Below are positions 33,020 through 45,300 of a stretch of DNA of 64,000 nt, piece after piece. Where the stretch lies: positions 18,259,501-18,323,500 of the forward strand of contig CP136896.1 of the NCBI GenBank assembly GCA_034359265.1, written 5' to 3'. The translations under genes and the position numbers were made by a program. The notes beneath the pieces are model-generated. The model was not told the DNA's origin and searched no databases. It was given only the letters and a program-made list of their open reading frames with translations. Each line of letters opens with the position of its first letter. Position 1 is the stretch's first letter. Source of the stretch: Canna indica. Lineage: Eukaryota > Streptophyta > Magnoliopsida > Zingiberales > Cannaceae.

Positions 33020-34224
33020 ATTGTTAGTCTAGCGGGCTGATTCGGGGTCGAGCTGAGTCGAGTTGCGATCCGGCGCTAGCTTGAGAGCCTAGGTGAGTAA
33101 TTATGTAAATTGCATGCCATTTTCTTAATTAATTATGATGCATGTGTCATGTTTGAGTAGATTCCCCCCCGCCCCCAACGAGCTGTGCGGCTCTACTTTG
33201 GAGATGCATAAGCTATTGGAAGGGAGGAGGAGGAGCTGAGCGGCCAAGCCGCCAAGCCGCCACCGCCCGGGAGTGCAAGCTGTCATCCGAGAGTCCTTTC
33301 ATTTCCTCTCCTTTGCATGTGAGTGGATTCTTCCTTTGCCAAGAGACGATTCCCAGTAAGGACGTTCTTAGGACACTACTTCTACACTTGACATAGGTCA
33401 TGTCCTGGCACCATATCTTTCATGAATGGGCGGGTAGACTCGGGAATGAGTCGGGGTGCGGGCCTAGGCCCGAATGGTTGGGTGGGCGAATCCCAACCTG
33501 TGATTTTATTGTTATGGTTGGATGGGCGAATCCCAATAGTTATATGATTACTTAGGTTGGATGGGCGAATCCCAACCTTGACATTAATTTGGTTGGATGG
33601 CCAAATCCCAACCATTGATTTATTGAATAAGGTCGGATGAGTGAATCCTGACCCAGTTGGATGGGCGAATCCCAACCGTTATATATATATTTCTTGATAT
33701 GTGATGCCATTGGGCATGTATTGGTCGAGTGGCCTAATGAAAAGTCATACCTCTAGATCTTTATATTCTGTATGGGGTAGACACATTGTTCATATCTGTG
33801 GCCCAATCAGTGAGGTATGGGCTAGAGCACATGGCACGACTGGAGGGCAGAAGAGCACCATCGATCTCATGATAGTCCGAGTTTAGGGGTCGTAGTCGAG
33901 TCTTGTTAGTGGTTGATCATTCACATTGATGTATTTTACATTTATTTGAGTTGTAGCCCTTTGGGGCAGTCAATCATGTTCATTTGAGATTTATATTTAT
34001 AAAACTGTTAACCTTTAAAATTATTTACTACAGACGTTACTTTGGTTTGTTGGTTTTCTTTTCAAAGCAAAACTTTTATTCGATTTCTCAGATAAAAATG
34101 TTATTTATTTACTTGCTTGATTTTCGCTGTATATCATGTTGAGTTAGCATGTGCATGAGATAGACTTTGGGGTATAGACACGTATACCCTGGCCGGTCAT
34201 GTGACCCTAGGATGGGGCGTGACA
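33020..34224 (+). mobile_element. 3' part of a gypsy LTR inside the copia
   Basis: It ends with the phrase CGGTCATGTGACC...GGGGCGTGACA, which closes the gypsy LTRs at 37725 and 48531. It lies between the copia primer-binding site and gag, so it inserted later. The left edge is uncertain and the 5' half of the LTR is missing. Internally it has a hairpin-forming repeat array (33476-33677). The short ORFs are not genes. Confidence 0.6.
33476..33677. repeat. Six hairpin-forming repeats in a gypsy LTR
   Basis: Copies of GGTTGGATGGGCGAATCCCA ending AACC start at 33476, 33516, 33555, 33591, 33631 and 33655. GGTTGG(G)AT pairs with ATCCCAACC, so each unit can form its own stem. Spacing is 36-40 bp except the last (24 bp). 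Confidence 0.88.
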
Positions 34225-34297
34225 ACGATTTTTCGGATCGAGACAAGATGTAGATGAGATGGTGATATTTCAAGCTACGATATGCATTGATACAAAA
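34225..34297 (-). other. Copia leader with degenerate primer-binding site
   Basis: Minus-strand TTGTATCAATGC at 34295-34284 matches the initiator-Met tRNA primer site TGGTATCAGAGC at 9 of 12 positions. It lies two bases from the 5' LTR edge, exactly where a PBS belongs, which supports 34298-35502 as the 5' LTR. Confidence 0.65.
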
Positions 34298-35502
34298 TGT
34301 TTGTGAAATGACCTACACTAGGAGGGGGGGGGGGTGAATAGTGTGCTAACTAAATTCTTTTCACATAATTCCGATTTTGATCATTTACTTGATTACTTAG
34401 GCAATTCACAAATCGAGTAATAAACGGAAGAAAGATATAAATGATAAGCAATAAGAATCACAATATAAACAATGCTAACACAATGATTTATAGTGGTTTG
34501 GCCCCAATGTCTACTCAACTACCTAAGCACCCCACTTAGGATTTTTAAACTAGTTTAACTAGATTAATTAGTTTCCTTACAATGAGGACTTTACACCGGA
34601 AATTACTCTCCGCTCTCAAACCGAAGGGACTTCTACATCTGGAAGTATCCCGCTTTCCTACCGAGAGCACTCTTCCACCTCAATCCTAAGGATAACTCAA
34701 CTAATCCTAGTAAACTACGTTTACACCAGTGGAATTAAGCCTTAACACCAAGGCAACCACCAACTCAATCAAACCTAGCAACCTAGGTTTACATACTTGA
34801 AAATACAATGAAATAAACAATAAAATACACAAGTAATGGAGAAAATAAATAATACAACTTATACTTGGCTCCAAACATGAGTCCTATTTCCTCTTGATGC
34901 TCAATGATGAATTGATCAAAACTTTGAAGGCAAAATCAAGTTTTTATCATGAGAACTAGGGTTTGCAAAGGAATGACTCAAGAAATCTTTAGAGATGATC
35001 AAGGATGACTCAATGAATGTTAAGATCAAGGGAGGAAGGCTCTCATGGTCTTGTATTTATAGACCATGAAGAGAAGAGACAACTCCTCTCCTCTCACCAG
35101 GCAGATTTTTGCCCGTTATCGACTGTCGATCGACCAACTGAGCGACTAGAGAATTCTACGCTTTTCGGACTCGGTTTGGTTGACCGAACCTGAGAAATTA
35201 TCTTGTTTGCTGATTTCTTGTTGCATTCTTCGTTTTCAGATTTCAAGTTTAGTTTTCGGGTTCTTTGCATCATAAAAGAGGGTTACAAATATATTCTAGA
35301 CACTTTAAACCTAAACACTAACTTTCCAACGAATCAGAGCGCGTCGACAAGTGTCCTTGCCAATTTCTTTGATTTTTTTGATCGGGGACATCGTATGCTA
35401 ACTGACTTGGAACCTGAAAGTATTTATCAATGAAACATTAGTTCTATGTTTGTTATCATCAAAATCGAGATTAAGATCAAGGTAAAAAATCAAAGGCCAA
35501 CA
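34298..35502 (-). repeat. 5' LTR of the SIRE-like copia
   Basis: 1,205 bp from TGTTTGTGAAATGACC to GGCCAACA. Same blocks as the 3' LTR: GTGAATAGTGTG, GATTTATAGTGGTTTGGCCC, CACCAAGGCAACCACCA, and a TATA box on the minus strand (TATAAATAC, near 35054-35062) followed in minus sense by R-U5. Target duplication GTATG follows at 35503. Confidence 0.88.
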
Positions 35503-35507
35503 GTATG

Positions 35508-37725
35508 AACCTTACGTATGAGGACAATTATTTTATTTAAGTCGGAATTGAAGGTTGGGTACAAGTCGAGTCCGTAGGTTTGAGCTAACGGAACTTGATT
35601 CGGACGATCATAGGTTGAGTTTTGGTTCACTTAAGTCTTGAGGGGCATTTGAGTAATTTTGAATTAAAAAAAGAAGAAAATATATTCACTAAGGACTGTA
35701 CGGCTCCAAAAGAAGCCGCACACATCCCTAGGTGGGCGAGAGGAGGAATACGCCTTGTGCTCGGATCTTGGCTGGAAGTGAGGACTCCGCTAGAATCGAA
35801 TTGTAGCGAGGCTTCGTCTTCACCTTCCTTTCCCTTGAAACCTTTCCTAGGTGAGTGGTTTCTTCCCTTTCTTGAGCATGTTTTCAAGGGGCTTCTGATC
35901 CTTGAAATTGAGGATGTATTTCTGAGATTTTTTCCTTTAGTTGATCCTTAAATCCATGTTTAGGTTTTATTGTTGTGGTTTGAGATTGAAATTGCTTGTC
36001 CTTGGAGTAGGGTAGGTTGCGGCGGCCCTAGGGCATGTCCTTGTGCCTTAGGGTTGGCCGGTTCTTGTATTGGGGAAGGGGGAAGAGGAAACACTATTTT
36101 TGGGAATTTTTGGTGGTATTAATTCCGAATTTTACTTGGGTAAATGCATGCTGAAATTCTACCTTGCAAATCTAAATTTCTTTTTATTATGTTGGCCGAA
36201 TATTCCTTAAGGTTCGTAAGGTAGGAATATGTTGTATCATGTTGAAATTACCCTTGTTGAAATTACTGATATTATTTCTGAAATTTACTGATATTATTGC
36301 TGAAATCTACCAATATTATTGTTGAAATTTATTCATGTTTTTATGTCGAAGTTTCATGTTGAATCATGATAGTTGTTCCCTTATGTATGGATGCATCTCC
36401 ACTTGGTTTCATGTCGATATTATCCTTGTACGATAGGCTGCTATGTTGCACTAGATTGACCCTAAGTTTCATTAAATTAAAATGCAGGAATTCACTAATG
36501 TTATGGCTGAAATTTTCAGCGACAGATAGTTGAGGTAGAAACCTGTGTTTTTCATTTCTGTTTGCATTGAAAACTAAGGATATACGATAGATTTGGAACC
36601 TCGCTTGAAGGTCCGGGAATTTCTGAGTTTTTGGGAAATGTTTTGGGGGTGAAATGGTAGTTGGCATAGCGGTGCGACGTGCTGAAATTTTCATGCACAA
36701 TAAACCTGCCAAGTATTTTTTCTTTAATAGAACTCTGAATCTAAATTTCAAGAATTTTGGTTAGTGGGTGGTGTGGCAAGTAGCCGAGGGTTTAAGGCCG
36801 GGTTAAGGCCGTGTGGGGTGTAGCTATGCACGCACCCGAGAAACTCATGTATAACCGCACCCACCCGAGTTGACTGCACTTATTGCATAATGCATATTTC
36901 TTTATATTATTTCGACATGTATGTGGTTGTGTGTATGCGATTGCCGGGCTGGAAAGCGTGTTAGCATGTGAAGCTAATGCTCGTCCTAGTGAGTTGATAT
37001 TGGGTTGAGATATTCATCGGTGAGCCACGTCGATGACTGACTCGAGTGGCACTAGTTGGAGGGTCTTTTCCAACCGAGTATTGAGGACACTGAGATTAGA
37101 GGACCTTCCTAGCTTAGTGGTCCAAGGTGGAAAGCTCACTAGGGAGGTCAGCCTAGTGATCGATCTGCGAGTTGAGTAATGTTTCTCTTCGAGTATTGAT
37201 GTTTGGCCGAGTTAGGCCGATGGGTGAGCTCTTAAAGGAGCTGTACTCATGCATCAGCCTTATTATTGTTGTATTGTTATATTAGTGCTTATTCATATTA
37301 TAGCTTTGGCTTCATAGTGGTTGGAATAGCCACTCATCGAGTTTGATGAACTCACTGCTCTTTTAGTTTTGTTTAGCGAATCTTGATCATTGAGGTACGG
37401 CACGGTTGGTGGCGGCAAGCTCTGGTGGCAAGTCTCGTGGTCATTATGATGTAGTCTAGTATTAGTTTGAGTTTAGTGTCTTGTCTTTGAACATGTAAAC
37501 CTTGGTGTTGTGTTACTTACTTGAGTCTGTTTCCTTGTGTGGTAATCACCTTTGATGTCTGGATTGGTATTGATCACTTGTTAAATGTTCATTGGTATCG
37601 TTTGAGTTTACGTTATGCATGGTTTGTAGTTCTTATTTATGTGTGGATCATGTGTTGTATGGGTAGGCTTCGGAGTACTTGTTTGCACTATGACCGATCA
37701 CATGACCTGTATTTAGGGCGTGACA
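35508..37725 (+). repeat. Main part of the gypsy solo LTR
   Basis: Right-hand piece of the LTR that begins at 15366. It is noncoding, with direct phrases such as TTGAAATTACTGATATTATT (36250-36320, several copies) and a final GACCGATCACATGACC...GGGCGTGACA. Small ORFs on both strands (for example 35622-35951 and 36341-36751) have no recognisable content. Confidence 0.8.
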
Positions 37726-37730
37726 CATGT

Positions 37731-38807
37731 TAAGGTTTGCAATATTTCGTATATGCCTCATTTTGTAAACAATATGCAATGACCCCATTCGAGTAGGTCA
37801 AAATGAATTTCCATTCAGGCGCGTTGAATTATCATCCCTAAGTTACACTCGATTTGATTAGATCATATCAAACTCAATTTTGGTCCTATCAACATGGGTC
37901 ATGTCATCACTCTAGGTTAGGATCAAGTAACTTGATATCAAAGTTGGTATATTCTAGTCAATCGGGTGGAATCAAGTTCCCACCGGGATATGAACGAGGG
38001 AAAATAATGTTTAGGAAGAGAGTGAGAAAGTGAGTTTAATATCTACCCAAGAAAATAATATCATTAAAGGTTTAAGAGATTAAAATTAGGGTTATCAAGA
38101 AACATGTGTGTATAAACTGAATCAACCCGAACTTAGTTGAGTTTATCCAGAAATTAGTGTTTTATTTTAATGTAATTCATTTTTCAGTTTTTTAATAGGG
38201 AGTAGTTCAGTATTTGAATTATTCTATAAAGCTTAAAATAAATCAACCTAAACTAAATTCATTAATATTTATTATGACCTTTTTATTTTATAAAATGTTA
38301 TATATATCATCATCATCGCACATCCACGTAATAAAATTATATATATATATAAAAAAGAATTTTTTATCAGCTTAACTCATCAATTTTTTATTATCTGAAT
38401 CTGAGTTGAAGAAGAAGAAAAAAAAAAAAATTAAACAGAAGTTATTAACTAAAAATTACATTTTTAAATTAAAAAATTTTATAGTAAAAATTATTAATTA
38501 TTAATATTAATAAAATAATAAAGATAATGGAGTAATAATTTTAATATTAATAATTAATTTATGTTAATAATTAATAAAATATTAATTTAATGAAGTAATA
38601 ATTAAGTAATACAGTCTCTTTATATATATAAAATCCCTAAAATCATATTTGATTTTTAAGAAAAAACGAAGATGATGATAAATATATCTATATTGCTCAA
38701 GGGAACGTTGGGTACATCATCACTTAAGAATATTGAGAATTTAAATTACCATTATCTAGATAGATTATCATTTTTAAAATTAGAAAAAATATCTAAATAT
38801 AGTATGT
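37731..38807. other. AT-rich intergenic, nothing recognised
   Basis: No ORF of interest. It holds TA-rich tracts (38338-38352, 38620-38632) and an extended AT-rich stretch at 38450-38600. Confidence 0.55.
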
Positions 38808-39035
38808 ACCTTGTCATTTGTATCAATTATGACAAGTATTTTAATTTATCTCATTTGTGTACACGTACTAAGACATTTGTTTCAATTGTGATTTGCCGTC
38901 AAATTTTCGTCGGGTGCCCCCGTTAAATTGACGACGTGGTAGCTGACATGTACATGAAAAATATTTTTTATTCTATGACTTGTTTTCAGATTATTAAAAT
39001 TAGGTCTCACTTATTTTAATATTAACAAGTAAATC

Positions 39036-40395
39036 CTCTCTCTCTCTATACCGCCTCCCAGCGAACTCTCCCACCGCCATCCCAGCAGTCGCTGCTGTCG
39101 ACTCTCCTCCTCCGCCGACCTTGGCTCCTCCTCCTCGGCTTGAATTAGCCAAGGGAGTGTCGTAACTCGATCCCACCAGCAAGCCCATCTCCTCTTCCCC
39201 CTCGTCATGATCATCGAACTCCATGCCCACCTCAGATATCTGGATCAGCTGCTCTGCGCATTATTCTCTCTTCGTTTTCGTTTTCCTCTAAAACAAAACA
39301 AGTTCAAGAATCATTGAGGATAAGAAACGAGGAAGAGTGTGGACAGTGTCTCTTTACTCAAGATGAGAACTCTCAATCAGAGACATCTCTTTCTCTCTCA
39401 ATACGTAGCTTCTTGTCGCAGTGGACTAAAATGGCAGCGACTCCCTGGCCTCTGGTGGCTGCCAATGATGGCCAAACACAACGAATATAAGGAGATACGT
39501 ACAAACAAAAGTCAGCATCTAAATATAACAGTGGATGAATACAGCCCACAGTACATGTAACTATATAGAGCGCACATGCTTAGATAGATTAATAAGGGTG
39601 AAGAGAAGCTAGTAGCATATAAACGAAAATGACACGAAATGAAGAAACACAAATCTTAAAAAATATAGGACACAGAAACGTTAAGGAAACGCTAAATAAA
39701 AATATTTTTTATAATTAATATAATATAATACTTCTGAAATATAATTATTTATAAAAATATTTTAAAATATTCACAATATGTTTATAGGTTTCACCACATT
39801 TCTACGTTAATTTTTTCACTTTATCAATTATTTTTTACTACTTTTTTCCATCAAATTTTACACCCTATTATAATGTATTCCCATCAATTTTTGTATTATA
39901 TCATAATGTATCAACTCATCAATTTCTATGACGTGCCAGAAAATTGCTTCAAAAGTTTCCGACATGTTTCCTCGAGATTTTCAAGGATTTAAGTTTCCGA
40001 AACGTTTCCGAGGAGTTTCCGTGCTTCATAGAAGAGAAGGGGTGGGGAGTGAGAAAAGCTTAGTTCATATCATGTGAGAAGGGGCAGGTCGCAATGACGC
40101 CATGGTCTGGCGTGGGATGTGGTCAGACGTGTCAGCTAGTAGGCAAGAAACCAACGCAGGGGCCTGAAGTGAATGCATAAGCTAGCAAATTAAAAGATTA
40201 GATGAAATATTGAAATGAGGTGTGCTTGGGGGTACAGGAAAGAATGGGGACAGAGGATCAGGAGTACATAAGATTGTAAGCGATACAACGGTGAAGAGAT
40301 GAACTGTAGCAGCTGCAGGCGTAGGGAGGAGGTGATGTTTCATGGTTCACACTCACTGTTTAGCGAGCAACAGTGGCGGGTGCATGCGGTGCTGC
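39036..40395. other. Interior of the Pack-type element, mostly unassigned
   Basis: 39036-39240 is GC-rich with one short open frame on the minus strand (FDDHDEGEEEMGLLVGSS, then Gly/Ala-rich). It may be a captured exon, but I do not recognise it. 39250-40330 is mixed or AT-rich with no gene; ACACGAAATGAAGAAACAC and AGGAAACGCTAAATAAA near 39630-39700 have the look of decayed repeat DNA. Confidence 0.4.
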
Positions 40396-41000
40396 TCATG
40401 GAATCCTATTTCCGTTTGTCATCATTGCAAGAAAGAGGTGGAGGGAGGGAGAGGGGACTCGAGGATGGAGAGGATGCAGGTGGCGTTCCGCGTGTGGCCG
40501 AGGCGACATAAGCTGCAGACAAGTTTGGTGCAGGGGATGATGTTGGTGACCTCGCCGCATGCGGGCATGGACTCGAGGAGGCGGAGGCCCTCGTGGAGCT
40601 CGCCGTGGCAGACCAGACGGGGGAGGTGGAGGCGGGGGAGGAGGTCGTTGGCGGGGCCGGGGGCTGGTGATGGCAGTGGGCACTGCTTGCAGGGGCATCG
40701 GCGGAGGTTGGGAGGGAACCACAGGGGGAGATGAGCAGAGGAAGTGTGTGCGTGATCGGGGACACGTTCCACCCGATGACGCTGGACCTGGCCGAGGGAG
40801 GCTGCTCGGCATTGGAGAACGGGGTGGTGCTGGCCAAGTGCTTGCGAGAAGGACTGATCTACGGTGGGGGGAAGGGAGATTAGGAGGAGCGGAGGATCGA
40901 GAAGGTGTTGAGGAAGTATGCAGAGGCGAGGAGATGGAGGAGCTTTGAGCTGGTGGCGTGGTCTTACTTGGTCGGAGTGCTGCAGCAACTAAAGTGCATG
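40396..41000 (-). pseudogene. Captured PPR-protein gene fragment
   Basis: The minus-strand frame ending at 40422 contains GELHEGLRLLESMPACGEVT, then IIPCTKLVCSLCRLGHTRNA and TCILSIL. Its 35-residue periodicity and motif layout are those of pentatricopeptide repeats, close to the first repeats of organelle PPR proteins. The upstream part is Pro/Ser-rich and spread over different frames, so the fragment is frameshifted. Several overlapping GC-rich open frames on both strands are shadows. PPR proteins bind organelle RNA; this piece is far too short to do so and sits in a transposable element. Confidence 0.6.
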
Positions 41001-42059
41001 TCAGCTTGCATGAGTTGCTCCTCATGACGACCTCTCCGTTGGCGGTGACCACCTCTCCGTCGGCGGTGACCACCTCTCCGTCGGCGGTGATGCCACTACA
41101 GTTGGCGTCGAGAGAGAAAGAGAAATTTTTAATATTAGAAAAGGTGAGACCCACTTTTAATATCAGAAGAGGTGGGATCCAATTTTATTAACACGAGAGA
41201 GGTAACGTGGAGAATGAGTTAATAATTGAATAAAAAATTAATTTTTTATGCAGGTTAGCATGCCACATCGGTCAATTTAATAGGGCATACGAAGAAAATT
41301 AGACGACAGACTACAATTGAAACAAATATCTTAGTACATGTATACAAATGAGACAAATGAAAGTACAAGCCACAAATGAGACAAAGGTCAAAGTTGTAAG
41401 ATCCGAGAAAATTTCATAATATAAAAATCTATTTGGTGCAGCGCGTCGGACCCGATGATAGTCGAGTCGAGTCTCAGGATCGCCTCGAGTAAAAAGGTAT
41501 GACTCGACTAATGATGTACGAAATTAAATTGGGCAAATGACTCTTTCCTTTTATATATTTATACTTTAATCGAGTTTAAGTCGACTAGTGTTGCGGGTAG
41601 AGTCGGAATCCAAGTCGAGCTCGGATTTAGTCGAGTCATGAATAAGAGTCTAGGGCCAATAAGGAAGGTTAGATGAGGGATTAAATCCCTCATCCATGCT
41701 ACTGTGCCACTCATCTTTGAGTCGCACAAGGCAGCACCTAGGGAGAGGGGGAGAAGGAGCAAGGAAGGGTGATTTTTGGTTGATCCGGGATTTCGCGTCG
41801 TCGTCGGAATATCCGAAGTCATCATCAGCCGATCCTTCATCTTCCTCAATCAAGGTGAGTGGTTAGATTTGAAGAGATGGGGGAGGCGGGTAGTTGAACC
41901 CCTAGTGGTGATAGGATCGTATTTTCTCGCGAGTTTCCAATGAATCGAGGTTTCGTAGTTGTGTATTTGTGGTTTTGTATCAATCCTTGTCGGATCATTT
42001 TGTTTTCCTCATCGATTTCTCCGTTACTAGGGCTGCCGAATCATGGGAAAAGGGGAAAG

Positions 42060-42344
42060 TCTTACAAACAAATGCAGACTTCTTGTAACAGAGAATGGGA
42101 GGAGAAAGATGAATGGAAACAAGAAGGAAATGATCTTATTGATCTCAAAACAAAATCAATTACAAGAATTCAGTATTGCATTGTATTTATACATGCCTGA
42201 GATATGCATCTAACTATTCAGCTAAGAGATAGTTTCTTCAGTTGTATTCGTTCAGCAGTTTATACAGGTATAACTAATACAACTGTAGACACGTGTAAGG
42301 CTGAGATTACACTTGTAAGACTGATATGAATCAGTCCATTAACA
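42060..42344 (-). repeat. Copia 3' LTR
   Basis: 285 bp. It matches the 5' LTR with few substitutions, plus about 20 extra bases (GCTGAGATTACACTTGTAAG, near 42300), a local duplication of a GTGTAAG-containing segment. A TATA-like box on the minus strand lies in the TTGTATTTATACATGCC segment (near 42185). Confidence 0.92.
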
Positions 42345-42359
42345 TATTCCCCCTCTGAT

Positions 42360-45300
42360 TCATATCCTTTGAATACCCAACATTTCTCTGAAATATTCGA
42401 ATTTATCAACAGGAAGAGCTTTGGTAAAAATGTCTGCAACTTGATCTTTGGTATAACAATGCTTCAACTCTATTATTTCTTTACCAATTAGCTCCCTTAT
42501 ATAATGATACTTAGTCTCTATATGTCGAGACTTAGAATGTTGCACAAGATTTTTTGAAATGGCAATTGCTGAGACATTATCACACCAAATAACAGTAGGT
42601 ACTGATATAGTAAAGCCAATTTCAATTAATACCCTTCTCAGCCAAGTTGCATGACATGATGCAGTAGCAGCAGCAATATATTCAGCTTCTGTTGTCGACA
42701 AAGCAGTGGTGGCTTGCTTCTTAGAACACCAACACACTGCTGCAGTTCCACATTTGAAGCTGTACCCAATTGTGCTCCTTCTATCTTCAAGACTTCCTGC
42801 CCAATCCGAGTCTACAAAACCAACCAATTCATATCTACATTCTCTGTGGTATACAAGCCAAAGTTTAGAGTACCTTTGATGTATCTTAGTACTCTTTTCA
42901 CAGCCAACAGATGACAACTTCTAGGAGTTTGCATATATCTTGATAAAAGACTCACAGAGAACATAAGGTCAGGTCTCGAATTAGTCAAATACATGAGACA
43001 ACCTACCAAAGTTCTATACACCTTACCATCTATGAGTTCTCCTTCTTCACTGATCTTAAAATCAGTAGTCATAGGTGTACTCACTGACTTGCAGTTCTCC
43101 ATATCAAACCTTTTCAGCAAGTCTTTAGCATACTTTCCCTGTGAAATACTAATTTCAGTATCAGTCTGAGTAACTTCAAGTATAATGAAATAATGCAGAA
43201 GACCAAGATCTGTCATTTCAAAGACACTAAACATATTTTGCTTGAATTCAGCAACTCTATCTTCATTACCTCCAGTAATGATCAAGTCATCAACATATAG
43301 GCAAGCAATTAGCTCATTTCTATTATCCTTCTTTAAAATATACAAAGTATAATCATTTGAGCTTCTAAGAAAGCCCCTGTTAAGAAAATACTTATCTATT
43401 CTTTGATACCAGGCCCTTGGAGCCTGTCGCAAGCCATATAGAGCCTTCTTTAGATGATATACTTTTTCTTCCTCCCCTTTTTTTGATGAACCCTTCAGGC
43501 TGCCTTACATAGACTTCTTTTGTTAAATCTCCATTAAGAAATGCAGATTTAACATCAAGTTGGTAAAGTCTCCACCCTTGGAATGCAGCAAAGCTAATTA
43601 TAATTCTTATTGTCTCAAGTCTGGCCACAGGCGCAAACGTTTCATGGAAATCCACACCTTCAATTTGCATGTATCCTTTAGCTACCAACCTTGCTTTGTA
43701 CTTGTGAAGTGTGCCATCAGCATTGTATTTGGTCTTAAATATCCATTTCAGACCAACTACTTCTTTCCCAGTAGGTAAGTCAACTAAGGTCCAAGTACCA
43801 TGCTTTTCAATTGAGTACAGCTCATCCTTCATTGCTTGAACCCAGTTTTGATTACTTGAAGCTTCCCAATAGCTCACAGGTTCTTTTATCTGAGCAGTAT
43901 TGCAAATTTGGGTTCTCTAATAAATTTCTCTCAGACTTGCAAACTTCCTTGGTGGAGTTGAATCATCTGAACTATATTCATTTTCTTCAAATGCATTAGC
44001 TGGTTCATCTTAAGCAAAAGTAATTTCATTACTTTCATCAGCATCCTCTCCAAGTGCTTCATCAGTCACTGTGAGAATTTTCTCCTTTTCTTCAGTGACT
44101 TTATCAGTATCCCAATTCCAATACTGATCTTCGTCTATCAAGACATCCCTGCTAATTAAAATCTTCATGCTTACTGGTTCAACCAACCTATAAACTTTTG
44201 ATTCAGTACTATAACCAAGTAGCATACATTTCTGGCAATTATCATCAAGCTTTTTCCTTATTTGACCCGGCATTAAGACATAAGCTATGCTACCAAACAC
44301 TTTAAAATGAGACACTGAGGGTTTTTTACCATAAAGAGCTTCAAATGGTGTTGACTTTTCAAGAGTTGAAGTGTAGCTTCTATTAAGTAAGTACACAGCG
44401 GTTTTTGCTGCTTCTGCCCAGAATTTTTTAGGCACTTCTTTTGCCTGCAGCATGCATTTGTCATCTCAATGATAGACCTGTTCTTTTTTTCGGCAACCCC
44501 ATTCTGCTGTGATGAATATGCTGCTGTAAGTTGCCGATTAATACCATGCTGACTGCAAAACTCATTAAATTCTGAAGACAAAAATTCACCACCTCTGCCA
44601 GTTCTCAACATCTTAATTTTGGTATCAAATTCAGTTTCTACATGAACTTTGAATTCACGAAATGCTTCAAATGCTTCACTTTTAACTTTCAAGAATTTGA
44701 TCCAAGTGAATCGACTGAAATCATCAATGAAAAAAATGAAGTACTTACTTCCACTCACTGATTCTTCTTGCATTGGACCACACAAGTCTGAGTGAATGAG
44801 TTGCAGTGGTTTATTTGACCTTCCTTCAGACTGTTTTGGAAAGGCTACTCGATGCATCTTTCCAAAAGTGCATCCTTCACAAGTCTTGCTAAAGTCTTCT
44901 TTGTTGATTGCTGGCAATCCTTTCACCATTGCATTATTGCTCATCTATCTGAGATAATCCACACAAAGATGCTCGAACCTGTTGTGCCATGTTGCAGTGT
45001 CATCTTTGACACCAACCTTTAATGCATACCCTGTTTCTAAAGGATTAAAGCTGAACAGATTATTAGATGCAACAGGTACACGAATTAATTCATCATTTTT
45101 CAATCGATCAATGAAAACAGTGCATCTTTGATCCTCAAATACTAAAGAGAACCCTTCTTTCATGAGTTGGCCCACACTTAATAAACTCGAATCCAGTTCA
45201 GGAACATATAGAACATTTTTAATCTTTTTGTTACTGTGATTGTCAACTTTGATGTCACCTTTCCCTATTGCCTTTTTTATAGACCCATCTCCAAACTTAA

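Larger units (their letters stand above)
15485..35502 (-). mobile_element. Ty1/copia SIRE-like element, gag only, with nested insertions
   Basis: Flanked by identical GTATG at 15480-15484 and 35503-35507. Reading on the minus strand: 5' LTR (35502-34298), degenerate primer-binding site (34295-34284), gag (32977-31528), about 3 kb of AT-rich noncoding body, polypurine tract (23712-23698), and 3' LTR (23697-15485, itself split by a CACTA). No protease, integrase, RT or RNase H is visible between gag and the 3' LTR even after discounting the Harbinger insert, so it is a non-autonomous or internally deleted copy. Gag's GPKGIWIPK ending resembles SIRE/Maximus copia; lineage is inferred. Confidence 0.85.
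15366..37725 (+). mobile_element. Ty3/gypsy solo LTR split by nested insertions
   Basis: The LTR starts TGTAATACCTACG at 15366 and ends GGGCGTGACA at 37725. It is flanked by identical CATGT at 15361-15365 and 37726-37730, so these are the two ends of one insertion. Removing the copia element at 15485-35502 and one copy of its GTATG duplication leaves about 2.3 kb, a normal length for Del/Tekay-like LTRs. The plant-gypsy terminal phrase GGGCGTGACA recurs at 34224 and, as GGGGTGTGACA, at 48531. No internal domain or second LTR remains, so it is a solo LTR left by LTR-LTR recombination. Orientation rests on these LTR end features. Confidence 0.88.
38808..41394. mobile_element. Long-TIR element carrying a PPR-gene fragment (Pack-type)
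   Basis: The left arm (about 38808-39035) and right arm (about 41125-41394, inverted) pair over about 230-270 bp: ACTAAGAYATTTGTTTCAAT, TTAAATTGACSRYGTGG and GGTCTCAC...TAATATTAA occur in both. Between them GC-rich, coding-like DNA appears (39040-39240 and 40330-41120). As in the element at 12207, long TIRs around gene pieces suggest a Pack-MULE. The right terminus is directly abutted by a gypsy LTR at 41395, so its right flank is displaced. Confidence 0.65.

Noticed and set aside
33476..33677. CRISPR-like array
   Set aside because: Evenly spaced repeats, but this is plant nuclear DNA inside an LTR, spacers are not uniform unique sequences, and no cas genes exist.
38600..38660. Short TATATATA tracts as promoters
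   Set aside because: Not followed by any credible gene; simple AT-rich sequence.
40396..41154. Four overlapping GC-rich frames on both strands as separate genes
   Set aside because: Only one minus-strand frame has PPR features; the rest are GC-rich shadows.
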